Shown in pieces: positions 48,101-60,469 of a DNA stretch of 64,000 bases. The position numbers and the translations under genes were made by a program. The DNA is taken from positions 248,001-312,000 of the forward strand of contig QEYB01000936.1 in assembly GCA_017562135.1 (NCBI GenBank), written 5' to 3'. The notes under the pieces were generated by a model. It made no database searches. It worked only from the letters and a program-made list of their open reading frames with translations, and was not told the DNA's origin. The DNA is from Dipylidium caninum. Lineage: Eukaryota > Platyhelminthes > Cestoda > Cyclophyllidea > Dipylidiidae. Within the stretch, counting starts at the first letter, position 1; each line of letters begins with the position of its first letter.

Positions 48101-51100
48101 ACTATGAGTCCACCTCCTACGCTGAGTTGACTGCTCTAGCACAGAAGCAGAACGCTTTTGAGGCCGAATTAGGGGCTCATCAGTCGCGTGTCGAACGAAT
48201 TGTAGCAATCGCGGAGGAGTTGAAGTAAGTGTACACTCATGATGCTCCTCACTCTTACTATTCCTAGCTCACTTCAATATGAAGATGTGGATAGCGTGAA
48301 TAGACGTACGGAAGATATCGTCTCACAGTGGAATAGATTGGGAGAGATTTCAACCAAGAGGAAGGAAGAAATTGAGGTAGCATTGCGTTATTTACATCTC
48401 ATTCAGCTCCCCCTTCCTCTCTCCCTTCTTTCATTGGTGTGTTTAGAAACGACTGGATGTGCTGAAGAAGATTGACAATTTACATCAGTCATTCGCCAAG
48501 CACGTTGGTGTAAGCTCTGTCCGTTCAGTCCTCACTGTGACTTTTAGCCTTTTTCGAATTGGCTGGAACAGGCGGAGGAGGACCTTCAGGATATGTTCGT
48601 CACGGATAAAGTGGAGGAGGTCATGGTAGGTTTGGTCTAAGCTGTGTTTTCTTTTCCGCTATGATTTCAGGACGGTTGTATGGAATAGTGAATCGACAAT
48701 GAATAGATGGGCAAAGGGTTTCGTAGTGGAATGGGGTGTTAAGGACGTGAGCGTGGGTGAATGAGTAGATGGATGGACAGACCAACGGACCCAAGCTGGG
48801 GTGGTAGATCGCAGACAAATGAATAAGTAAAGGAATTTTGAGTGTTAGGATTGATGCAGGTTTAAGGTTGGGGGATGGAATGGTGAAACGACTGTCGATG
48901 ATTGGTTTATTACTAGGTCTGTGATAGGATTGTGAATGGAAAATTGTATATTGGATGAGTGAAGAGGTCTCCAACCTGCATGAGTCCTTGACAGATTCTC
49001 AAATCGCTCGAAGTCACATTTCCTTGTCTTTATCCTTATTTTCTATTGGCTGCAAAGCTTCAACTTTACTTTCTTTCATTCAAATTCCATTTCTTTCTCG
49101 AACTTCGTTTTCACCCTCCACCTTCCATTTCAGCAACTTCTCAATGGTCATGAAGCATTTAAACGCGCCCTACCAGCAGCCCAGGAGGAGTTGAACTCAA
49201 TGCTTCGAGACGTCGATGAAATTGAGAATCTAGTGAAGGAGCACAACCTTCCACCCAAGGTTGCTGTCAATCCCTACACCATGATTACGCGAGAGGTGAG
49301 TAATCCGCAGCGTGGAGAGGGGGGGGGGTTATTGGACTAAATTTTGTTGTCAAAAAATCCCGTCACTGACTTTCGTTGTTTGTTCTGCGTGGATGAATAT
49401 TTAGTCAAACACGCCTCCTGGTAATCGACACACCACCTTTGAGACGTGCACTCGCAAAGTCGTGGTGTCGATTGCGCCTTGCAGACTCAGCATACTGACC
49501 TCTCTAGATGGCCATGAATTCGTGTGGAAAATTGAGTCTCGCAGTTGAAGTGCGGTTTGTTTCCACCACTGATAATCCATTCCCGTCACTCCATTTGTAA
49601 AATCACTCGAAGGCTGCCCTCCCTACCGCGTCGGCAGTAAGCGTTTACCGGAGTGATGTACACAGCAATTGAAAGAGGTATGATCCTGCCCAAAGAATAA
49701 GGAGAGGGACTGCGTTTTCGAGTGGAGGCGCTTGACCTCAAAGAAGGCAATTTGGTAATTGGCCTCTGTCAATAATCGCCCTGGAACTCATGTATCGGAG
49801 TTATGTGCATATCTTTTGGTTCTACGGAGTCTGGGGTGGTCCAACTTGACCAGAGAAGGATGTATTTACCTCCCTTTCTTCACCCTCCACTTTTACCTTA
49901 TAATCGAGTACAAATGGATCTTGATATCTCCACACATGACGATTTCATATGAGGGAATTTCTTGCACCTCTGGACCCTGGCAATCGGAGGCAGATTGGGC
50001 ATTCTCACCTTGCCCTTTATGTAGGGAACCTCCGGTACGACAGTTTCGCGTCCCATTGGCTGTTAGTTATAGGGTGAGAAGGCCTCCTACCACCGATGAT
50101 GGGTCAGAATGCATAAGTTGAAGGCCATGACCTATGGCAGAGGTCATGCGCATTACCTGTAGCTGTTTGTCCTTTCCCCATTTGGCCCCGGTAGTCTGGT
50201 CATTTCGCCCAACCACTTCACCTCTACCTTAGAATCTACGCGACCGATGGAATTGTGTACAAAGACTCGTCCCGGAGCGGGACAAGGCCCTAGAAGCTGA
50301 GATGGCCAAACAACAGCGAAATGAACAATTGCGTAACCAGTTTGCCATGCAAGCCAACCGACTGGGACCCTGGTTGGAGAGGGCTTTGGACGCATTAGCC
50401 ACTGCTCAGAGCAATCAGGCCAGCCCACCGCTGGAGCAACAGATGGCGGGATATAAGAGGATGGAGGAGGAATTGGAGAAGATTAGGCCAATTATGGTGG
50501 ATTCGGAAAGGTGTTACCAGGTTAGTCTGACGATCTTTCATATTTTCCACCTCCTTCCTTCTGTGCCGTAGTAATTGTGAGTTGCCCCTGTTTTACCTGG
50601 GATTCTATCTGCGATTTCTAGTCTCTATCAGTTTTTGGAAATGAAACCTCGACTATACGATGCTGAAGTTTTCCGTGTCATCCGATTAACTCGGAACTTT
50701 ATGTTACAACAAATATGAATGCATCTTTTTAGTCGTTTATTATTTGGTCGCACATGTTGAACGCGGGAGCAACGGCCTGTTATTTGGTGTTTCAGGCCAT
50801 CAGGGGGAAGCATTCCTGATTTCCTTTTTTTTCCGCTGGCAAATTGGACAAACCGATGCACACGTGGAATATTATAAAATACTTTTGACCTGAAACGACG
50901 ATACCTGCCAGTTTCCAGACCGTTCGCTTTCCCGATTCCAAACTGGTTGGTTAGGTGATTGACTGATCAGATCAAGTTGTTAGGCAAAGAGGTGTAAGCC
51001 CAAATCTTTCATCCTGACTCCGCTGCATTTTGTTAAGATGGCGTGTGTTGCTTACTATTGTGCTCGGGTTGTACACGTAGCTATCAGACTTTGCTTCTGC

Positions 51101-54100
51101 CATACTGGGAGGTTAACCCAACCCGCGGGTGACCTCGTACCTTCAAAATGGGATGGCGGTAGGCTCCCTCCAGTCCACCGTCCATTGTCATTCCCGCCTG
51201 TTAGGTGTGTGTAAGCATATTAAAGTGAGAAAAGCGTTGCGCTTCCCATCCGAAATACAGCTTCGAATCTGTATTAAATAATCAGAAGATCCACTTTCTT
51301 TCTCATATCAGGGGCTCCTTTCTTTCCACTCAAGCAGTGAATTCTTTGAATGCTGAACTTACCCTAACTTGGTTCATTGCTCTGACGGGAGAATGCACTT
51401 TAATTTGAAAGGAAACCATTTGATAGCCCGCGGGGTTTGAGCCCCTGTTAATGGGCTCGTCTCGTAATGAAATTTCGGATTTCCCCCGCCCCCATTTGTA
51501 ACACCATTTACAAGTGGTTCGGTTTTTTTATCTGATGAGTTAGTTCTTTGCACTTGTACCGTAGGACTTATTAAGGCGCTCGTCTCAGTCTAGATCCCCA
51601 GGTTTTCTGCCCATTCAACATTTTGTCTTATCCGTCCACCATTCAATTTTTTCTATCTCTTCTACATTCATTAGACCCTAAATAGTTCCAGCCATCCATT
51701 TCAATATTACTCAGCCCATTCACCCATCTCCTCTTCTATTCATCCACCGTTCCACCTTTCCGTCTGATGTTCTATTCATCCATTCTCCCATTTCTTCATC
51801 ACTTATCAATGCCTCTCCATTCATTCATCCATCGTTCCGTTCATCCGTTCAATCCTTTAATTTGTCTCCCTTTTTCATCAATCTCGTATTCATCCATTAT
51901 TCTTACACTAACCTATTCACCCTTGGTCCACATTCGCCATAAATGCCTCCTTAAACCACAGCACCCAAATCCTTGAGTAGACCTTTGCTCGCAACATCTG
52001 ATAATCAAATCCCGTCCGACGTGCTCCCAACTATGGATCTGCCTTCATAATAGACTTGTCTGCGCATTTGCTTATTCCACCTCGAACGTGTCTTGTCCGT
52101 AGTTTAAACCTTGTTCTCTTTCCTGTCCGTCTGATCTCAAACCATCTCGACCAGGTGTTAGGACGGCGGCGTCGACGTGGAGGAGGAGGAGGTGGTGCCC
52201 AACTTCTTCTCGAACTCATGGGGTAACGCATAACCACTGTTTTTCTTTCCAGCAAATGCAAGAGAACGATGTCTACACGGTCCCCCAAACTCAGTACACT
52301 ATGGATACCTTACGATTGGGCTGGGAACAGCTCGTCACCAACCTTAAACACGCAATTAACGATGTGGAGGTGCAAATCATGTCCCGTGAGGCGCACAATG
52401 TGAGCGAAGCGCAGGTGAATGACTTCCGTCGTTGCTTCAACCACTTCGACCGCAAGCATTTAAGGCGTCTTGATCTGTCCGAATTCAAGGCGTGTCTAGT
52501 TTCATTGGGCTACAACATCCCCAACACTCCGGAAGTGAGTGCAAAATTCATTTGCCTACCTATCTTCCCTGTCCACTTCGCCTCAAGTCTGTTCGTCTGT
52601 CCCCCAAACAGACCTAGCAAATGTTCACGGTTCTGTGACATATATAATGGGGACGGAACTGTTGGCCTGGTGGCACCATGTTCAAACAAGGAGACCTTTC
52701 TCTGATATTGCATGGAACGAGGGGTGGATCTACATTCGATTTTGGTGTTTCGCTATCGCAATCGCTCTGCCCGTAGACCGGTATTTTTGCCATATTAAAT
52801 TGACCAGCATACAGTCTGTCGGATGTGCCCCTGAATCGCAGCATCATCTCTCTCGTGCCACATTCTGGCTGAAGTGTGGGTGTGTGTGCATGTGTGAGGG
52901 AAGAAGGAAGGGAGTGCTGCCTTTCCGATCCCCGCCCCTCCTTTTAACAGCCAGCGTCATTGCCGAACGCTTGGATTTCCCATTAGTACGGCACTGCCTC
53001 AGGGAGGGGCACAATTTATCAATCTTTGTCATGCACCCAGTCGAACCACGTAGACCGCTCTTTGTTTGGCTACAAGAGATGCCTGTTGTCCTGAGGATGG
53101 TGTTGTGCGTAGGGAGGCGTTGTGTAACTTCATAATTTCTTTTATTCCGTGAAATCCATTAGGACGGAATAGAAGTCACACTCTTTTCCATCATTTCCTT
53201 TAATTGTTTGCACAACACCCATACATTAGCCATGACGGCGTCTAATACATGGAACGATTCTATGTCTACTCATCTAATAACATGCTACTGTATCTCGGCG
53301 AAACTACTAGAATGTTGAAGGAACTGCAAAATTCGAAATGCGTATGCCACCTTGGTGTTCCACATGGCTGAAATGTTTATTTATAGAGTTTATGACGAAA
53401 TCGCGGATAATTTTTATGTTCCCCTGTCGCCGAAGTTAATTTTAATTCCACCGAGGTCGTGGAGGTTACTACCTTAGCGATGGTCATGACCTCTTTGTTC
53501 TAACATTAAATTGGCGAAATCTAAGTTTATCTCAAACATACTCGCCTCCTCGGTCATTAGCCTCAAGTAGAGATTCGAAAGGAATTTTAAAATTTGTCCG
53601 ACAGTTGATGAAGATCTCCGAATCGAAGGACATAGAAAATAATGTTTCATCACTCCACCCTCTCACTCGCATATCTCCTTCCGCCATCCCTACTATATGG
53701 GGAGGACAGCTAGGGAGTGGAGGCGGTGCGATGTTTATCGTTGAAGAATTGTTATTTTCGCAGGGTGACACAACCGTCATCCCTTTGGTTGTTCCGGTAG
53801 AAATAGGACAAACATATGTCCAGCACCGACTTTGGCCCTCACCCTCGTTCCCTCTTCCCCTCAAGTCAATCAAAATGAATCAAAGTTGCATCCGTAGATG
53901 CACCATGGGTGGTTGGGAAGCAACTTAGGAAGTAGGTTCCTTCTTTCCTTCTTACCTATCTGTCTCCCTCTTCTCCACGAATTCTAGTTAGCGATGACCA
54001 ATTTGAAAAAGGAAATTTTTGACGGTTATCGATTTTCTTAATTTGACGTGTTCACCTCTTTGGAAGAGGAGGATCTCCAGACCCTTTCTTACCTGCTCTC

Positions 54101-57100
54101 CTAACTGTTATCCTAAGTATAGTGTCAGTTTACGAGATTTAGCGGCTCAAACAACCTGGTTCTTCAACAACAGTTTCTCGAGATCACAGTGGGTTTTAAC
54201 ATGACAACGGTGTACTGCGTCTTTAGACACTCAGTGGTAGCCTTACCGCCAAATTTTGCTGTTTGTCAAATTGGGCGGGTTGTAAATTTTTCTCCCCGCT
54301 TCCAAGCTGCTCTCGGGAAAGCTGAGATAAAACTGTCATGTTAATACTCTCTCGATTTCGTCTATTCATTCCATTCCTCCTTTCCCTCACCACTCTTCCA
54401 CGTCACCCCATTGTGGTATGAAGGCATTAATGATGCTGCTAACTAATTGGTTGGCATTCTGTCCACTCCAAAAGGTAATTCTCCCTTCAACTTCCATTTA
54501 ATTCCTCTCCCTTCTGCAAAAAAACGACTCAGCCTTGGTTCCAAGACCACAACACCTGGTTTTACCTCCTACCATCTATATTTAGGGTGATACGGATTTT
54601 CGTCGAATTTTGGCCAATGTCGATCCCTCGGGTCTCGGTTACGTCACTTTTGACTCATTCATGCGCTTCATGATTCAACAAGCCTCGGGTTCAGAGACCG
54701 CCGAACAGCTGATCGACTCCTTCCGTGTGTTGGCCAATGAACAGGTGAGCTTGTGTGCATATTGGCTATGGACCTTCGAACGTGACCCAGGCCTACTGGC
54801 CTCTCCCCACCAATGGGATGTTAGTGCAGGCACTTGGACGCTGTGTGTAGTGCAGGCCCGAATGCAGATGTGCCATTCCTGGGGCCCATATTTATTACGC
54901 GTTGATGTGATTGCTGCCGATGGGATGAAGATATCATGTGAAGGCGAAAGGGATCGATAAATGGGAGGCGTATCTGGGGTGGATGGGGTGGGGAAGACGG
55001 GGACAGGAGGAAGGGGGAGGTGGGTAAGGGGATGATAGCATGGAAAAAGGATGCGATAGTTTTTCTTTAGGCTTCTCGTGGAGGTCGTAATTCCACTTAA
55101 ATATATTGAACATCTTTTTTGCATTAAAAGAGAGTGTTACGGCGCTTTGTAATGAAAGTTTTTTTTCCCGACAAGTAAATTGAGGATAATCAACCTGCGG
55201 AATTCAAATACGCAGCGGCACTTGCTGTTCAGTTAGACCGGCACTGGTAGCTCTGACGATATTTTAAATTTTGGGCCTTCCGGGCCTGCCACCCAGTGAT
55301 CGGTCAATCTCGGTGGAAGTTAGGGAAGTTTTTGCTTTTTCACGCCTTGTTTCATGTAATTTACTCCTTCAATGAGTATTATTACATGGGTTGGCGATTC
55401 ATAAGGCAGCTCTGTTTTCTTACATCCTATGCGTAGCTCTATCGCGGATCGCGGAATGAAGCACCGGGTGTATCTCGTCCCCTCCATTCCTCCGAATTGC
55501 TGGTCCCTTCATTATGAAACATTTGTAACAATGCAATATGTCTTGGAAAGTGCACACTTCTCCATGACAATTGAGATAGGAAGGATGAGCGCTCGAGTTC
55601 CTGGCCCTCACTCCCATCCTTAATTATCAAAGGCAGCGCGTGAGCCTATACATTCGGAGATATGCTCAAGAACTAGGGTAGTTGGTCCGGTGACAAACTC
55701 GACGGTGAATGGTAGTGGGGTGGCAGTCTCGTCTGTGTACTCGACAGCCGCTCTATGTCGGCCAAACAAGACTGCTTGAAACTTCATTTCACCCTACCAG
55801 ACGTAACTGCGCCTAGGCAATATATCAACGAGTTCTGTCGAGGTAGATGCTTTTTTACATAAATATGCACCAACTTTCCCTGGCTGTAGTTGAAGTGTTT
55901 GTCGTAGCTTCCAAATTTTGACATACACTCTAGGCTTATTAAAATCCCATTTTAAGGAAATTGGTCTCCCAAGTCAGCACAGTGTCTCTTTCCCACCCTC
56001 ACCGTTACGCATGGTGAGAATGTGTGGTCATCTTACCAGTCATGTCTTCATAATAGTCTAATCACCTTAAACCGCCCACCGAGCAATCTTGAGGAGAAGT
56101 AATCTTTTCTGGCCTGCTGATTCACTGCAGGATGCTATTTGACATGTGGTTATCACTGGGGCCAAAGTTTTTTGCATAAACAAGAGAATGTCGACGTTGT
56201 GGGCCGGTAATTCTGGCGCTGCCGGCCAAACTATTTTTGATGGCGTAGAGACGTGGTTTCTTCTGGGGTGCTGGGAAAGTGGGCGGAGGCTTGACGAGTG
56301 AGTGCTAACAAAGTGCGCGTTTGGGACTTTGTCAACAAGGCCCGCTAAATTTGTCAAGCGCGGTGCTCCAGCCCCGAATGGGAGGTGTGGACTCGTGTGA
56401 CGGCCTTTTGCTCGAAGAGGTCGAAGTTCATCATCCGAGTAAGTGCAAGAAGTTGCGCGTCCCTTCTCCTCTCCACCAATGAATCTTATTTCGTAAAGTG
56501 ACAATCAACTGAAGTGATAGAGCACTAATGATTGAAAAGAGTAAGCCCTCATGCACCATTGTGCCTAATTAGGTCAGGATTGTGCAATTTCCATAGCCAC
56601 CATTTCTCCAATTAAGGAGAAAAAGTGGATAGTCTATGTCGTTTGAACTTGTGCAATGCAGGGCCGGGGCGCGGTTCTACGTCGCCACTGCTTCCTGTCC
56701 GAATTCAATTCGGTGGATCTTAGACCGAGAAAGGGGGGTTTTCGGTGGCTTTTCCTCTTTTCTTTTCCCATGGTAACTAACCTGAAAACGAATTACATAT
56801 TCTACTCAGACTATCTCGTCGGAAGTGGTCCGATGCCCACTGCCCAATTTACCTCTTCATTCTCCAATGTGGCCTTTTGCAGTCGAATTAGAGAAAAATT
56901 AATCCCCGCTCTGCCCTAAATTTTCCCTTTGCGCTTCATATGTGGCCTTGGCCTACATCATTCCCATATCTTCCAGATTTTAAACCTCTATTCAAGACAA
57001 TCATGATCATTTATTATTGTTAGTGAATCGCCTACATATTAATTGACATTGAAAAGGTGCACTAGTATATTTTAATTTGAAAACACACGTTCTACTTATG

Positions 57101-57854
57101 CGCTTTTCAGCGTACCATTGAAGTGACTGTGATTAAGAGCAGACACCCCTGACCTACCTCCTCCCTTCCCCAATTTAATACTTAAATGGTTTTTGACTAT
57201 ATGAGTCTCATTTAATATTGACGAAATTGTGTCTAAGATTCCCCTCCAACACGCTCAAACCAGTACCTTTTCAATTAAGTGTGATCTAAAGAAGGTCAAA
57301 CGCTAAGATATCAATCACGATAGGAGGGGAAGATAAATGTCGTTAGTACAGTTCCATAACACTAGGGCAATCTAGAGTGAGGCTATTGCGGCCATATCCA
57401 GTCTGATGCCATAACGTAAATGTCTTATACGCCCCTATTGACTAGATGAAATGTGATAACTGGAAGGCTACTCGTTTTGCTAATCTCAGGGGGCTATTTA
57501 AACCTGACCATCAAAGGTACTTAAAGAGTGTCCTCAGCAACTAGGAATCCAGTGTCAAAAATGGCCGATCAATAAGTCAAGTTATACCAATTGGTATAAT
57601 TCTATTTGTACTTCTGCTGTTAATAACCTATCCGAAAATAGTTCAATCTAGAATAAAAGTATCCAACTCAAAGCCCCATTACTTTTATCTATTAGCCCTT
57701 CGTGACTGAGGAGACCATTCGTCGTGAGTTACCACCTGAACAGGCTGAGTACTGTCTGCAAAAAATGAAGCCCTACAAGGGCGACAATACAATTCCAGGC
57801 GCTCTCGATTACGACGAGTTCTCCAATAAAATTTTCGGTGAAACCGACCTTTAG
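45131..57854 (+). CDS. ACTN: Alpha-actinin
   Basis: Actin cross-linker of muscle and cytoskeleton, 905 residues from 18 exons: 45131-45268, 45303-45537, 45572-45658, 45839-45926, 46015-46093, 46173-46254, 46532-46617, 46727-46858, 46954-47196, 47977-48224, 48268-48376, 48447-48509, 48548-48625, 49134-49295, 50233-50520, 52253-52534, 54586-54744, 57696-57854. All phases agree. A Tyr-rich acidic N terminus leads to two CH domains: CH1 with [25 protein letters not shown] and [16 protein letters not shown]2 with [32 protein letters not shown] and KYLDIPKML. Four spectrin-type repeats follow ([39 protein letters not shown]). The C-terminal EF-hand region starts [17 protein letters not shown] and ends [20 protein letters not shown]-1 lacks several calcium-ligand acids. 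AATAAA is at 58178. Confidence 0.96.
48680..48960. repeat. Degenerate GGATGAAT-type intronic repeat (inverted partner)
   Basis: Diverged short-unit tract in the intron 48626-49133 of alpha-actinin, rich in GAATGRRTAGATGG-like units on the plus strand. It is the reverse-complement type of the tract at 51600-51960. Confidence 0.45.
51600..51960. repeat. Degenerate ATTCATCC-type intronic repeat
   Basis: Diverged tract of ATTCATCCAT/TTCAATCC-like units in the intron 50521-52252 of alpha-actinin. Complementary in type to the tract at 48680-48960, with exons 14 and 15 between the two. Confidence 0.55.
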
Positions 57855-59069
57855 ACATACCCCCACACAACAATCAAGCAAAGTGGCCCTATCGCCCATT
57901 TCTGTACACCTTTGTAGAAACAATCTCAAACACATCGTAGTTATTGGTCCTACATTATCTTCTTCCCTCCACTTCCCGGCTGCCTAGATCGAGTCTGAAC
58001 CTCCTTAACTTTTTATCTCGTTTCTGAATTCATTTTCCCGCTCTTCATTTATTCGCACTCATTTGACCATTTCCATGGTCTTGGTCTGCGCTACTCTGAT
58101 GTTTTGAGTTTTAATATGCCATCCAGGCTTATCGTGAGTGATATGAGTAGCCAATGCATATACACAAAAGAGCTTCAAATAAATATGCAACTCTCATGAC
58201 TCTGACTTTCATCCTTCAATCTCGTGGAGAGGCTTCGACTGCGAGGTCAGTAGATGGTGCGCTGCGAAGCAGACATCGAACAGGACGGTGTGAGAATCAA
58301 CATTAGTGTAAAACTCGATTAAAGCACCCAAAAAACAACCGAAAACTCTAAATGCGAAAGGCAGCCCCTTGGTAGCTGTATTAAGAGGGGCACTGCCTAG
58401 AATGTAGACAGATACTCGATTAATCAGTGAATGGAATCAAATATTGACTGATATGATAGTATGCGTGTCAAGGGCGAATAATATAATTATCGTTGCGGCA
58501 ACAAAAGGATTTCAACAACTGGAAGATCTTAAAAGTAGTTTTGGGCGGCCCAAATTTAACCCAACAATGATCAGACTTTGGCAAGGATGCTGAGGATAGC
58601 ATATTTAACGTCATGCAATTAGAATTTTCGTCGATCTCGATGATGAGACTGACAAAAACAACAAATTCAAATGCTTCCCAGTTTTTTCAGGCAGATAAAT
58701 CCCCAGTTAAATTATAATTGACCATTTAGAGTTCAAGAAATTCACCAGATGCGAATAAACGATTTGATTCATACAGCTGTGATAAATGCGATTCACAACT
58801 CTCTAAGCCTTTAGCTTCACATCCTCCAGGCGTCCTAAACCGCAAATGACCTAATGACGCCTGTAAACAGTGACAAGGAGTGCAAAACCCACGTCCAAAT
58901 GATAAAACGAGATAGCAGAAGAGTAAGTGGATTCTGATCCTTGGCAGACGACACATCAATGGAGGCGCATACATGGAATGTCAAGACTCAAGTAGTCAGG
59001 TAAAAAATAAGAGTCAAAAGAGGTACATTTTAACGGTGCGGAAATTAAAGTAGTAAAATGACGATAAAT
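57855..59069. other. 3' region of alpha-actinin and intergenic DNA
   Basis: Contains the alpha-actinin 3' UTR with AATAAA at 58178-58183. The rest shows no supportable exon; the convergent RNase kappa gene begins its 3' UTR near 59069. Confidence 0.5.
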
Positions 59070-59525
59070 TTACAAGGTTTCATAAGAGTGGTGAATGTTA
59101 AGATGAAATTGGACAGCAGCAAAAATGAGAACAAGAAGATAAAGGCCAGCGGCAGTGAAGCAGTTTGTGGAAACCATGGCATATTTTTCGTCTATGTAAG
59201 CGGGAGCGAATTTAGTTTTCTCCCACTCCGCCATGTCAATCGGTATGTCGTCGACAAATGCCACAGCGTTAATGCGAGTAAACACCCCCATTAGGACCTT
59301 AAACATCGAAATAGTGACTGAAAGTACCAAAAAAGTAAAGGAAATCCGTCAATAATTACGTGAGAAAAGGATGAATTGAGGAAAATTGCTATAATTGGGG
59401 TACCTTTAGCGTTAGAATGTAAAATTGATGGATGACATGAAAGGGAAACTTACGAGCATGATAACGCCCCAAACGCTGAGAGCCAGCAAACAAGCCGAAC
59501 ACTTTGTACCGATAACGGGCGCCAT
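59070..59525 (-). CDS. RNASEK: RNase kappa (V-ATPase-associated membrane protein)
   Basis: Two-TM protein of 99 residues, exons 59525-59454 and 59297-59070, in phase. Animal RNASEK copurifies with the V-ATPase and is needed for endocytosis. The N-terminal MAPVIGTKCSACLLALSVWG matches the family start (CGPKLAACGIVLSAWG), GVFTRINAVAFVDDIP matches GIFFNVHSAVLIEDVP, and TNCFTAAGLYLLV matches YNCFIAAGLYLLL. Length equals the human short form (98 aa). The first TM runs from about residue 8 into the second exon, the second near the C terminus. Confidence 0.94.
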
Positions 59526-60469
59526 AGGGTGAGAAACAGCTTAGAAATAACTCCTGCCACTAACCTAAACCAACAACAAAGACAAACAACATATTTTGCG
59601 AAAGAGGAAAAAACATTCGCTATGCCAGAGTAATTGTGGCCAAATCAAATAAAATCACTTTGTAAAATTAAAAAACTATATTTACCCCAACATGGCTTCA
59701 CCATGGGTGTAATTAGAGGTTATTTGCGACAATGGGGGCAGATGGTGGGGGGATTACTACCTCGACTGCGTCTTTAAATGCGTATGCTAGAAAAAATTTC
59801 ACAAGTGCAACCTAGTCTCTGAATAATATTTGCCCCCAAATCCTAGCAAACAGGACATTCAAGCCTGGGTATTTAAAGTTATTTTGGGATAAATATGGTG
59901 ATCTACTCCAATATTTTCCGTCAATTATGCAGTCCCCTGGATAACGAACATTGCATCAATCTTTATAAGTATAGTGACGGACTTCGAAACTCGTTGTGCA
60001 GTCAAAACATCGTAGTGCACACGCGCATTTCTCACACCTTCATACTATTTAGATTTGACTGCGGCAGTATCATTTCCATATTTATATCAGTCGTATTTGC
60101 GTGTATATGGCAGAATTCGCGATTTTGGTAATTGCCGATGATTCTCACTGCTGGTGTCTGCAGTTGTTTAAGTTAGCTTTTTGAGGACGTGAACTCATCG
60201 AAGCAACGATTTATTCATATAGCGCATGTTTCACCGGGTTTGTTCTTTTTTATCTTTCTCTCTCCTGCCTTTATTGACACCATTGCATTAATTTGTTTCT
60301 CCGCAACTTGCCTTTTAAATGATTTTTGTGTTTATTTTCCGCATATGTTATCCAATGCTGATATTATTATTAGTCTTCATTTAGTAAGCACCCAAGTTTT
60401 ATTAAACGATTTTTTGAAAATGCTAGGGTAACAGCACTTTTTCCTGTGCCCAGGCTTTTTTCTTCTACA
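59526..60469. other. Divergent intergenic region
   Basis: AT-rich upstream DNA of RNASEK (-) and the double-finger gene (+). It ends with a pyrimidine-rich tract and TGCCCAG at 60453, 17 nt before the ATG, a possible trans-splice acceptor. Nothing else recognised. Confidence 0.45.

Noticed and set aside
52539..53135. Open frame of about 200 codons inside the alpha-actinin intron.
   Set aside because: It overlaps the exon end and donor at 52534, has no family resemblance and no acceptor with polypyrimidine tract at its start.
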